Positions 1 to 8,042 of a DNA stretch of 38,185 nucleotides are shown here, in pieces. The stretch lies in assembly GCA_009379925.1 (NCBI GenBank), contig WHSU01000032.1:1-38185 (forward strand). The letters are read 5' to 3'. Within the stretch, counting starts at the first letter, position 1. Every line of letters starts with the position of its first letter. Origin of the DNA: Dehalococcoidia bacterium (GTDB lineage Bacteria; Chloroflexota; Dehalococcoidia; UBA2979). A program made the translations under genes and the position numbers. Below the pieces are notes generated by a model. It had not been told where the DNA came from. It was given only the letters and a program-made list of their open reading frames with translations, and searched no databases.

Positions 1-299
1 CGGCGTCGGCGAAGGTCACGGTAAGTACCCGTTCGTCCTCGACTTCCGAGGCGAGCGTCGTGCTCTGGATGCCGGAAATGTTCGTGTGGTCACTGCTTCC
101 TGCGGGCAGTAGGAGAGGTCGCAACGCAGGGCGCGTGAGGCAAAGCGCAGGTGGCCGGGCCATCTGTCGAGATGGTGAGGACGCGGTCGCCGGGGGATGG
201 TAGGGATTGGTAGGAGATGGCGCCCACCGAGGGCTTGTAGAACGCGAACTGCTGGCGGTCGAGGTTACTACTCCACAGCAGATCGCCGCCGGGCGGCAC
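1..299 (-). pseudogene. Unrecognised partial reading frame, probably frameshifted, cut by window edge
   Basis: A GTG at 299-297 lies one base after the stop of the LysM/SARP gene and opens a 69-codon frame ending at 90. Its first 45 or so codons have the G/C-rich third positions of real genes here, but the tail (about 90-160) does not. In the same stretch another minus-strand frame, open from an ATG at 163 to the window edge, reads as plausible protein (it contains the residues EVEDERVLTVTF). The simplest reading is one gene, coupled to the gene before it, with a frameshift near 110-165; two separate short frames are also possible. I do not recognise a family, and no domain can be named. The downstream part lies outside the window. 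Confidence 0.3.
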
Positions 300-300
300 T

Positions 301-3300
301 TCAGCACGCCGCGATGCTGAGTTCAGTCAGCAGCTTCGATGTCTCTGCCGCCGGCTCGGCGGCCTCGTCGTCCAGCTCACGGCGCAGGGCCTCCGTGAGA
401 GCACGGTAGACCTTTCGCGCTCCATTCCCATTGTGCGTAGCGGCGTAAACTCGCATGAGCCCGCGTGCCGCTTCTTCGTCCGTCGCATCGAGCGCCAGCA
501 CACGCTCGAATAGTGCCCTCGCCCGCTCGGTGTCTCCGGCCGTCAATGTCGCATGGCCCGCCACGCGAGCGGCCGCCGCGAACCGAGCCGCGAAGTCCAC
601 GCGGAACGCCTCCGCCCACTCGTAGGGTTCGCCCTGGACGAACTCCCCTCGGTACAGCTGGACCGCCCGTTCGATCTCATCGAGCCCGGCCGCGTCGCCA
701 GCGCTGTGTGCGCGTCGCAGATGGTCTTCGAAAAGGTCCAGGTCGACTCGAAAGCGGCCGGGCTCGAGCCGGTAGCGTCCTGACGCCGACACCACGAAGG
801 CTGCGCCCTCCCCAGAGGCTTCGCGGAGCGCGCGACGCAGGTAGTGGGCGGCCGTGTGCAGCAGCTGCGCACACCGTTTCGGTTCTTCTTCCGGCCAGAG
901 CGCCTCCATCACGACCTCGCGCGCGACACTGCCACCGCGGGATACGAGGAAGGCGAGCAGTTCTCGGGACTTCTGCACGCGCCAGTGCTCGATGAGCGTT
1001 CCCGCGCACTCTACCTCGAGCGGGCCGAGGCACCGAACGAGTACCTGCGTGACCCGCGTGCCGAGGTCTCCGTCCTCGGGTTTGTCGAGGAGCAGCGTCG
1101 TCTGACGCACGGCGAGCGGAGCACTATCAGCGCGTGGTCGCGGGACAGCCAGGGCGGATCCGGGCGCAGCCGACGCGGCGGCGGGCGACTCCTCGTCGGC
1201 GAGAACCGCCGTCGGCAGCGATGCAGGGCTCGTCGGTATCGGTTCCAGGTCGGGATCTGCCGCGATCTCCGGTTCGTCCTCGAGCGTCTCGTCGCGTTCA
1301 CCGTCGTCGGGCAAATCCTCTAGGCCCTGGTCGGATGCCGGCTCCAACCCTCGTCCGACATCTGGCTCGGTGCCGTCGGATGCCGCAGCCGCATCAAACG
1401 TTGGGCTCGCGCTGGTCGCCTCACGCCAGTACGCCGATTCGTCGACCCGCACACGGACCGGATCCAGCGAGAGCCGTTCGCCGCGCGGCAGTTCCAGCAG
1501 GATATCGGGAGCACCCGCCTCGTCGTCCTCGACTGACTCCCCTGCACCGGTGAGGCGCACAGTCGTCCCGTCAACGCGGCGACCACCCGCTGCCTCCCCT
1601 GACTCCCCGGTAACTAGGTACACCCCGACCGCCGGCCCGCGGCGGCCGAGTGCCTCCAATCGCCCGTCCATCGCGCCGTCACCGTTGACCAGGGAGACGA
1701 TCGGGCGCGCTGCCGCGGCGTCCTCATCCCTCGTCAGGACGATCTCCTCCAGTTCGGCAAGCAGTTCTGCCGTAGGCAACGTCGTCCCACCTCCCGCGAG
1801 CTGCGGCTCCTCACCGAGCATCGCGGCCATCGAGGTATCGCAGCGGACAGTGACCGACTCCGGGCTGTGTGCTGTCTGCAGCGTCGCCAGCCAGTCGCCG
1901 AGTATGGCCCGGCGTTCGAAGAGGTCGCCCACGACCGTGGTGGTGCCCGACGACCCGAGGTCGAGGTAGACGATACCTTCGTCGCCCGCGCCCACTGGTA
2001 CGAGCAATGGCGGCGGGTCGGGAGCGCTTTCTAGCAGGAGCGCCGCGAGGCGCCGGAAGCGTTGGAGACACAAAGTGACGCGGGTCGAGCCGATCAGCTC
2101 CGCGTCCACGCGGCAGGCGAGTCGCCGCCCCAGTTCGTGGCGAGCGCCGACCAGGGCATCGGCATCACCTGGCGGACACCGCAGTGCGAACTCCAGCCGC
2201 TCACCCTCCTCGATGGCGAACAGAGGCCGAACGTCACCGAACCCGAGGTCGGCCAGCGCGACCTGTACAGCACGCGCGGCCATGGTGACGCGTCCCGCAT
2301 CTCCGAGACCGCCCCCGCGCCCCCGGCGGGCGGCCGGCCAGGTAGCCCAACTAATCGGCGGCAGCCGCCGGACGAGGATGACTGCGCCGCCGACCAGGGC
2401 GAAGCCCGCAGCCGTGAAGACGACAGGGCGAACGACCGACCGCCATTCCCACTCGCGCTCGACGCCGGAGTCGGACTCGGTTCGCGGCGTTGCCCCACCG
2501 CTCTCCTCCGCAGGGTCCGGAGCGGCCTCAGGGGTGACGGGCACCGCCGGCTCCGGCTCAAGCTGCGGCGCCGCGGCAGCCGCGGGGGTTTCGATACCCG
2601 TTGCGGGCAGGTTGAGCCACCAGCCGGGGAGGATCAGGTCGGGGTCGACGAAGCGGCGCCCGCCGGGCATCTCGCGCCCGCCGTTCAGGTCCCACAGCTC
2701 AGTCCAGCGGAAGCCGTCAGCGAGCAGCCGCTCGGCGATCGCCCAGAGCGAGTCGCCGAGGCGCACCTGGTAGCGCATCGCCACACCGTCGCGGGCCTCC
2801 AGGTGACGCGCCGGCAGCGGGATTCGCAGCCGCCAGCCGACCTCGAGGCGGTTGGGGTCGACGAGTCGAGTCCCGTCCGTCATCACGCGTCCGCGGTTGG
2901 CTTCGAAGATCTCGGTCCAGCGACTTCCGTCGCCGTAGAGGCGCTGGGCGACTGCCCACAGGTACTCGCCTCGCCCCAACGCGTACTCGACATAGCCGCC
3001 GTCAGCATCCGGACGTGTGCCCGGACGGGCTACCGGGGCGGCCGGGAGTGGGTGTGCGGCGGGTCGGTGAAGGGCGACGACCGGAACCGGTTCCGCGACG
3101 GCACTGGCGCGGCCCGCCATCATCGGCGGCAGCCAGCTAGCGCCGAGCAGGACGCCCGCGAGCGCGCCGTCGATCGCGCGGCGCACGACTGGGAGGGTCA
3201 ACAGGTCGCTCGCACGGAGCGCCGAGGCTGTCCAGGTGGCACCGCCGGCGAGGCTCGCGAGGGATGCGACCAGGAACCGCAGGATAATCGAGAAGGCGAG

Positions 3301-3504
3301 GTAGCCGAGCGCCACCCACCCGGCGGTGATGGCGACGGCCGCCACGTCTGCCGCCGCGAGACTGCTCGAGGTCAGGACAGCCTCGAGCCGGTCCGCGTCG
3401 AGGATCCCGGCCGGCGAGCGGGGCGGTCCGCCGGTCAACCGGAGCAGGGCGGCGCTCTGGCATTTGGCCGATGGCGCCGTAGCGGCGGCTAGGATCCGCC
3501 GCAC
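301..3504 (-). CDS. Membrane LysM-domain protein with C-terminal SARP/BTAD regulator domain
   Basis: This is a 1067-residue protein of unusual layout. Two hydrophobic stretches (about residues 53-88 and 108-130) are followed by two LysM-like modules (about 172-230 and 244-299), a Pro/Ala/Glu-rich linker and a third membrane segment (about 358-380). A long acidic low-complexity region follows. The end (about 825-1067) resembles a winged-helix DNA-binding domain plus a bacterial transcriptional activator (BTAD, TPR-like) domain of the SARP type, with the patterns RELLAFLVSRGG and EALWPEEEP. LysM modules usually bind peptidoglycan or chitin, and SARP modules activate transcription. The order suggests a membrane-tethered sensor-regulator, but that role is inferred. 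It is divergent from the VirD4-like gene and overlaps its likely start, so it may control transfer functions. The start is uncertain; the first 35 or so residues look poorly constrained and a later start is possible. Confidence 0.75.
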   Translation of the reverse strand: MRRILAAATAPSAKCQSAALLRLTGGPPRSPAGILDADRLEAVLTSSSLAAADVAAVAITAGWVALGYLAFSIILRFLVASLASLAGGATWTASALRASDLLTLPVVRRAIDGALAGVLLGASWLPPMMAGRASAVAEPVPVVALHRPAAHPLPAAPVARPGTRPDADGGYVEYALGRGEYLWAVAQRLYGDGSRWTEIFEANRGRVMTDGTRLVDPNRLEVGWRLRIPLPARHLEARDGVAMRYQVRLGDSLWAIAERLLADGFRWTELWDLNGGREMPGGRRFVDPDLILPGWWLNLPATGIETPAAAAAPQLEPEPAVPVTPEAAPDPAEESGGATPRTESDSGVEREWEWRSVVRPVVFTAAGFALVGGAVILVRRLPPISWATWPAARRGRGGGLGDAGRVTMAARAVQVALADLGFGDVRPLFAIEEGERLEFALRCPPGDADALVGARHELGRRLACRVDAELIGSTRVTLCLQRFRRLAALLLESAPDPPPLLVPVGAGDEGIVYLDLGSSGTTTVVGDLFERRAILGDWLATLQTAHSPESVTVRCDTSMAAMLGEEPQLAGGGTTLPTAELLAELEEIVLTRDEDAAAARPIVSLVNGDGAMDGRLEALGRRGPAVGVYLVTGESGEAAGGRRVDGTTVRLTGAGESVEDDEAGAPDILLELPRGERLSLDPVRVRVDESAYWREATSASPTFDAAAASDGTEPDVGRGLEPASDQGLEDLPDDGERDETLEDEPEIAADPDLEPIPTSPASLPTAVLADEESPAAASAAPGSALAVPRPRADSAPLAVRQTTLLLDKPEDGDLGTRVTQVLVRCLGPLEVECAGTLIEHWRVQKSRELLAFLVSRGGSVAREVVMEALWPEEEPKRCAQLLHTAAHYLRRALREASGEGAAFVVSASGRYRLEPGRFRVDLDLFEDHLRRAHSAGDAAGLDEIERAVQLYRGEFVQGEPYEWAEAFRVDFAARFAAAARVAGHATLTAGDTERARALFERVLALDATDEEAARGLMRVYAATHNGNGARKVYRALTEALRRELDDEAAEPAAETSKLLTELSIAAC

Positions 3505-5050
3505 GACGGCTCAGCGGCTGGCGCCAGCGCCCGGCCACGCGTCACGCGGTGCGCGGGTCGGCACCACCGACGGCGGAGTCGAGGCTGCCCGCGTCTACTT
3601 CCCCAGCCCGCTGCTCCACCGCAACCACCTGATCGTCGCCAAGACCCGGCGCGGGAAGTCGACGCTCTTGCGGCACCTCGCGGCGGGGATCATGGAGGGG
3701 GTCGCGGCCGGGGCCGATGACACGGCGCTCGTCGTGGTCGACCCGCACCAGGACCTCGCCGAAGCGGTGCTCGAGGCCGTGCCCGACGAGCTAGCGGACC
3801 GGACGGTCTACCTCGACTTCGCCAACCGGGAGCGCCCGGTCGGCCTCAACCTGCTCGACGTGGCGCTCTTCCCCGACCGCGACCGCACCACCGAACACGT
3901 GATCACGATCCTGAACCGCCTCTGGCCCGCCAACTGGGGTCCGCGCATGGAGGGCGCCCTGCGCGCGTCGCTGTCGTCGCTGCTCGAGGCCAACACCCAG
4001 CTGGAGAGCGAGATGCAGTTCACGCTGCTCGATGTCGCGCCGTTCCTGACGGACCGTGACCTGCGTAACGACGTCCTCAAACAGGTGCAGGACCCGGCGC
4101 TGCAGGCCTGGTGGCGCGACAACTACAACCGCGCCGGACGCGTCCTGCAGCAGCAGACGGCGAACCCGGTCACCTCGAAGATCGGGCGCTTTACCGTCAC
4201 GGAAGCCTCACGCCTCGTGCTGGGGCAGGCGCGCTCGACCTTTGACCCACGGTCGGTGCTGCGCGACGGTGGCGTGCTCGTCGTGAACAGCGCCGTCGGG
4301 GCGCTCGGTGAGGGCGCGGCATCACTGGTGGGCGCGACGCTGCTCAACCTGCTCGGGCTGCTGATCGAGGAACAGGTGGCGCTCCCACCCTCCCAGCGGC
4401 GGCGGGTCGTCGGACTGGTGGACGAGTCGAGCACGCTCGGAGCTGTTGACTACCCGCGCATGCTCTCTGAGCTCGGCAAGTACGGCGCGAGCTTCGTGCT
4501 GGTGACGCAGTCGCTCTCCAAGCTCGACGCCATTGACGACAACCTCGCACCCACGATCTTCGCCAACAGCGACGGCCTGACGGTCTTCCAGGTGAGCGCC
4601 GAGGACGCCCGCCAGTTGATGCTCGAGCTGGGCGGTGGGATCGAGGTCGAAGACCTGGTCTCGCTCGATGACTTCACCTGCTACGCCCGGTGGTGGGACG
4701 GCCGTGCCCGCCCGCCCGCGTTCTCGTTCCGTGTCGACCCGCCGCCGGCCACCCTGCCGGGCCGGGCACAGGTCATCGCCCGGCGGTCGGCGGCCCGCTA
4801 TGGCCGCCCGCGCGACGCCGTGGTCGCGGAGATCACCCGCGTCCTGGCCGAACGCTCACCGGAGAAGGAGCCCAATCGGAGAGGCAAGAAGTCCGTCGAC
4901 GAGCTGGCCGGCCAGGCGGACGGACCCGACGACGACACGTTCGCGCAGGCGGACCCTGCGACGCCACAGTCCGCTGACAGGACCGAACCCCCGGAGAGTA
5001 CGGACGCCGGGGTGCCGACGACACGCAAGCGCGAGGCAGGCCAGCCATGA
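3464..5050 (+). CDS. VirD4/TraG-like conjugative coupling ATPase (DUF87-type)
   Basis: This is a P-loop ATPase of the type that feeds DNA or protein substrates to a type IV secretion channel. A Walker A (AKTRRGKST) lies near residues 59-67 from the proposed start. It is followed by the family pattern VVVDPHQDLAEAV, then a Walker B-like VGLVDESSTLG near residue 317 and a TraD-like segment with LVTQSLSKLD. The acidic, Pro-rich C-terminus (last 60 residues) looks disordered. The frame is open from an ATG at 3326, but that would overlap the divergent LysM/SARP gene by about 180 nt. I prefer the TTG at 3464, although no strong ribosome binding site is seen. No membrane segment is present, so the protein lacks the usual N-terminal VirD4 anchor. 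It overlaps the next gene by 4 nt (ATGA). The ATPase assignment is firm; transfer of a particular element is inferred. Confidence 0.8.
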   Translation: MADGAVAAARIRRTTAQRLAPAPGHASRGARVGTTDGGVEAARVYFPSPLLHRNHLIVAKTRRGKSTLLRHLAAGIMEGVAAGADDTALVVVDPHQDLAEAVLEAVPDELADRTVYLDFANRERPVGLNLLDVALFPDRDRTTEHVITILNRLWPANWGPRMEGALRASLSSLLEANTQLESEMQFTLLDVAPFLTDRDLRNDVLKQVQDPALQAWWRDNYNRAGRVLQQQTANPVTSKIGRFTVTEASRLVLGQARSTFDPRSVLRDGGVLVVNSAVGALGEGAASLVGATLLNLLGLLIEEQVALPPSQRRRVVGLVDESSTLGAVDYPRMLSELGKYGASFVLVTQSLSKLDAIDDNLAPTIFANSDGLTVFQVSAEDARQLMLELGGGIEVEDLVSLDDFTCYARWWDGRARPPAFSFRVDPPPATLPGRAQVIARRSAARYGRPRDAVVAEITRVLAERSPEKEPNRRGKKSVDELAGQADGPDDDTFAQADPATPQSADRTEPPESTDAGVPTTRKREAGQP

Positions 5051-6930
5051 CACGGGACGACGCACAGCCCGCTCGTGCTCTCGAATGGGTCGCCCGGTTG
5101 CCGCTACTCGGGGATCCAGAGTTGGCAGGGCTGCTTGGCGTCGCGCCAGAGGACGCGCGCCGGCTGCTGCACGGATTAACGAAGCTCGGCTGGACCGAGT
5201 CGGTGGAACCCGGTTCACCGGAGCTTGAGCCGCGGCGACTATGGCTCGTGCGCATCGAGGCGCTACCGGCACTCGCTGCGATGCTCGGCCTCAGCCCTTC
5301 GGCGCTCGTCCAGGCCGCACCGGTGCGGCGCAGAGACGGCTTTGAGCGGATTGCGCGTGTGGGGCTCGCCGTCGGGGTCAATCGCTTCTTCGCGGACCTG
5401 GCGGCGGATGTCCGCCGGTCCGGCGCTACGCGACTCGTCGAGGCGCGCTCGGTGCCGACTGCCATGCCTCGACGCGAGCGCTGGTGGCTGCCCGGTACAG
5501 ACGGCTACGCGTGCCTGAGCGCGGGCACCCTCAGGGCGCCCATCCTCCTGGCGTGGGACCGGGCGGGTGCGCCCGACATACACCGGCGTCGACGGGTCGC
5601 GATCTGGTTGGCCGCCAGTAACGGGGTGGCGGCCGTGTGGGGGGAGGAGGGCCTGCCGACGCTCCTCGTCGTCTGTCCGTCTGACCGGCAAGTGAAGGTC
5701 TGGGAGCGGGCGCTCCTTGCCTGCGAGCAAGCGTCCATCGGGCTCCCGCTCGAGGTGCTGCTCACCACTCGCGACCGGCTGCGCGTCGACGGTCCGGGCA
5801 CGTCGGTGTGGCGGGCGCCGGGCCGGGACGGTACGGACCTGCTCGTCGAACGGGTCGGTTGGGGGACGGTGCCGCCGCCAGTCATGCCCATCCGGCTGCC
5901 CCGGCCGCTGGCCGAGACGCTAGGACCGCCACGGCGGTCGGGGCCCTCGATTCGCGAATGGGCAGCCGTGCAGGCGACCGCCCGGGCTGATGCACCGGCC
6001 TGGCAGCGACTGGCCGTGCTCGCACTGGCAACCGGGCCGGCTGGGCAGCGCCTGATCGAATGGGTCGGGCGCCATCCGCTGGTGTCAGCGGCTGAACTCG
6101 CGTCGCTAGTGAACGAACCGCTAGCGCTGCTCATCCGGCGGCTGGAGTGGCTGGTGCGGTGCGGCGCCATTTCCGAGCATGACGATCGCTTCGTCCTGAC
6201 TGACCTGGGGATGCGACTCCTCGCCGCCCAGGCGGGGGTGCCACCACCTACCTTCGCGCGGCACGGTGGCGTGACCTTCATGGACCTTCGCCTGCCGGAC
6301 GCGTCGCAGCGGACGACCCGGCACCGGGAACACACCATCGGCGTGAACCGCTTCTTCGCGCAGCTCGCGCGCGACGCACGGCGTATAGGCTGGCGCCTGG
6401 CGGAATGGCGGAACGAGGCGGAGTCGACTCATCGCTGGATCGACCGCGACGGCCGCACCGCGTGGATACGTCCCGACAGCTCGGGCGTGCTCCAACGAGG
6501 TGGAGGCCGGTTTTGTTTCCTCCTTGAGTACGACCGCGGCACGCTCGACGCGGGCGACTACCGACCGAAGTTCGAGGGTTACCGTCGCTACTTCGCCGAG
6601 CGGGAGTGGGAGGACGATTACCCGAAGGAGCCGGTGCTGCTCTTTGCCTGCTCGGATGCCAATGCGGAGACTCGGGTTGCACGGGCAGCACGCGCCGGGG
6701 CGCCCACTCTCGCGCTGCTCATCACGGACGAGCAGCGCTACTTGCCCGACAACGCCGTCGGTGCACTGGGGGCTACCTGGCGCGACCAGCACCATACTCG
6801 GCGACTTCACGCCTTCTCGGCTCGCGGGAACGTGATGGCCTCCATGCATGAGAGGTACGAGGCGCGGGACCCTCATGGTTCGCGCAGGCCGCGGCCGCCA
6901 CGTGAAGTGATGAAGGCCGACCCGACGTGA
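5047..6930 (+). CDS. Replication-relaxation (Replic_Relax) family protein, internally duplicated
   Basis: This 627-residue protein contains two related halves. Each has a winged-helix-like region (about residues 8-60 and 335-385) followed by a conserved GVNRFF motif (about residues 110 and 432). The second half adds LEYDRGT and KFEGYRRYF, typical of Replic_Relax proteins, which are found on plasmids and integrative elements and are thought to act in replication or relaxation of element DNA. The first half lacks an obvious LEYDRGT counterpart, so it may have lost the catalytic-like region. It is translationally coupled to the VirD4-like gene upstream (ATGA) and to the short gene downstream (GTGA). 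This pairing is common in mobile elements of high-GC bacteria. No separate relaxase is seen in the window, so this protein is the best candidate for DNA processing, but that is inference. Confidence 0.75.
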   Translation: MTRDDAQPARALEWVARLPLLGDPELAGLLGVAPEDARRLLHGLTKLGWTESVEPGSPELEPRRLWLVRIEALPALAAMLGLSPSALVQAAPVRRRDGFERIARVGLAVGVNRFFADLAADVRRSGATRLVEARSVPTAMPRRERWWLPGTDGYACLSAGTLRAPILLAWDRAGAPDIHRRRRVAIWLAASNGVAAVWGEEGLPTLLVVCPSDRQVKVWERALLACEQASIGLPLEVLLTTRDRLRVDGPGTSVWRAPGRDGTDLLVERVGWGTVPPPVMPIRLPRPLAETLGPPRRSGPSIREWAAVQATARADAPAWQRLAVLALATGPAGQRLIEWVGRHPLVSAAELASLVNEPLALLIRRLEWLVRCGAISEHDDRFVLTDLGMRLLAAQAGVPPPTFARHGGVTFMDLRLPDASQRTTRHREHTIGVNRFFAQLARDARRIGWRLAEWRNEAESTHRWIDRDGRTAWIRPDSSGVLQRGGGRFCFLLEYDRGTLDAGDYRPKFEGYRRYFAEREWEDDYPKEPVLLFACSDANAETRVARAARAGAPTLALLITDEQRYLPDNAVGALGATWRDQHHTRRLHAFSARGNVMASMHERYEARDPHGSRRPRPPREVMKADPT

Positions 6931-7151
6931 GCAGTCCAGAGCGCGCTCGCCGATCAGGACCGCCTGGTCACCGAGCCCGACCGCCGATGCGAGTCGACGC
7001 GGTCTGGCTTGAAGGACCGCGCACCGAGGCATGGGACGAGCTCTGGCGCCGACTGCTCGCCGTGGCGCTCGAGGCGTGTGACGCCGAGGATCGCGCTGCC
7101 GCGCCCGACGAGACGGGCGACGCCGATTCGATGTCGAACGAGGTGCCGTAA
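6927..7151 (+). CDS. Small hypothetical protein coupled to Replic_Relax gene
   Basis: This is a 74-residue frame whose GTG start overlaps the preceding stop by 4 nt (GTGA). That junction is typical of translational coupling in this window. The N-terminus is Arg/Pro-rich and basic; the middle (VDAVWLEG to LLAVALEACD) may form a helix; the end is acidic. An internal ATG at 6987 is an alternative start. I do not recognise a family. The spacing argues that it belongs to the VirD4-like/Replic_Relax unit, perhaps as a small accessory protein. Confidence 0.5.
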   Translation: MSSPERARRSGPPGHRARPPMRVDAVWLEGPRTEAWDELWRRLLAVALEACDAEDRAAAPDETGDADSMSNEVP

Positions 7152-7251
7152 TGTGCCGATGGTCCCAGCGAGATACCGAACCGGCGGGGGGGGCGGCGGC
7201 TGGCGAGTAGCGCAGATCATGGAATTATGGTTTCGCGGTATTATGGGGAGC

Positions 7252-7521
7252 ATGAAGACGACACTCGATCTCCCCGATGACCTTATGCGCTCGATCAAAA
7301 TGCGGGCGGCCCGTGAGGATCGGAAGCTCAAGGATCTGGTCGCGGAGCTCCTGCGGCGCGGCATGAGCCAGGGGACTGACCGCGGCGATACGGCCCGTCG
7401 GCGAGTCCAGCTCCCACTCGTCCAATGCGCCCACCCGGCCGATCCAGACGCCGAGATGACTCCGGAACGCGTCGCGGAAGTTCTGGCCGACGAAGAGGCG
7501 CATGAGGCCGCCGGCCGGTGA
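7252..7521 (+). CDS. VapB-type antitoxin
   Basis: This is an 89-residue protein whose N-terminus (MKTTLDLPDDLMRSIKMRAA) is a typical ribbon-helix-helix DNA-binding start. A C-terminal tail would wrap the cognate toxin. I chose ATG 7252, preceded by GGGGAG at good spacing, over the longer open frame back to 7009, whose extra residues do not look conserved. It overlaps the PIN toxin gene by 4 nt (GTGA), the usual antitoxin-first operon. Such antitoxins normally bind their own promoter; the direct repeat ATTATGG at 7224-7230 and 7240-7246 just upstream is a candidate site. It lies inside the accessory region and probably helps stabilise it. Confidence 0.85.
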   Translation: MKTTLDLPDDLMRSIKMRAAREDRKLKDLVAELLRRGMSQGTDRGDTARRRVQLPLVQCAHPADPDAEMTPERVAEVLADEEAHEAAGR

Positions 7522-7982
7522 CGGTCCACTTCTGCGACACCAATGTCTGGCTGTCGCTGGCGCTCTCGAGGCACGTCCACCATGCTGCCGCCCGCGACTG
7601 GCTGGCGCAGGTCGACGCCCCGGCCAGCATCCTGTTCTGTCGGGTCACCCAGCAGTCGTTCCTGCGCCTGCTCACCAACGCCGCAGTGCTCGCGCCCTAC
7701 GGGAATGCGCCCCTGACCAACCGCGAGGCGTGGGCGGCATACGAGTCGTTGGCCGCCGACGATCGGATCGCGCTCCAGGTGGAGGAGCCGGCCGAGACCG
7801 AGCGCCTCTGGATCGACTTCGCGTCACGCCCCACTGCGTCTCCAAAGCTGTGGATGGACGCGTACCTCGCCGCCTTCGCCGCTGCTGGCGGCTTCCAGGT
7901 CGTGACGACCGATACCGCGTTCCGCCAGTTCACCGGCGTCGAGACCTTGATCCTCGGCGAGGGATCCCGCGCGGCACCGTAA
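7518..7982 (+). CDS. VapC-type PIN-domain toxin
   Basis: This 154-residue PIN-domain ribonuclease starts at GTG 7518 within the stop of the antitoxin gene. Acidic residues expected for metal binding are visible: Asp7 in FCDTNVWL, Asp114 in WMDAYLAAFA and Asp132 in TTDTAF. The length fits the TA_VapC-like group, whose members cleave tRNA or rRNA when released from VapB. No key residue seems lost, so the toxin is likely intact. The specific RNA target cannot be judged from sequence alone. Confidence 0.87.
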   Translation: MTVHFCDTNVWLSLALSRHVHHAAARDWLAQVDAPASILFCRVTQQSFLRLLTNAAVLAPYGNAPLTNREAWAAYESLAADDRIALQVEEPAETERLWIDFASRPTASPKLWMDAYLAAFAAAGGFQVVTTDTAFRQFTGVETLILGEGSRAAP

Positions 7983-8042
7983 GCTCCCCGTACCCCGCGT
8001 GAAATAGCAGCGCTTCTCGGGAGCGAGGAATGAGGAATCACC

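Noticed and set aside
2062..3492. 476-codon plus-strand open frame opposite the LysM/SARP gene
   Set aside because: Composition is typical of an antisense shadow in GC-rich DNA (Arg/Gly/Asp-rich, no domain), while the minus strand encodes clear LysM domains.
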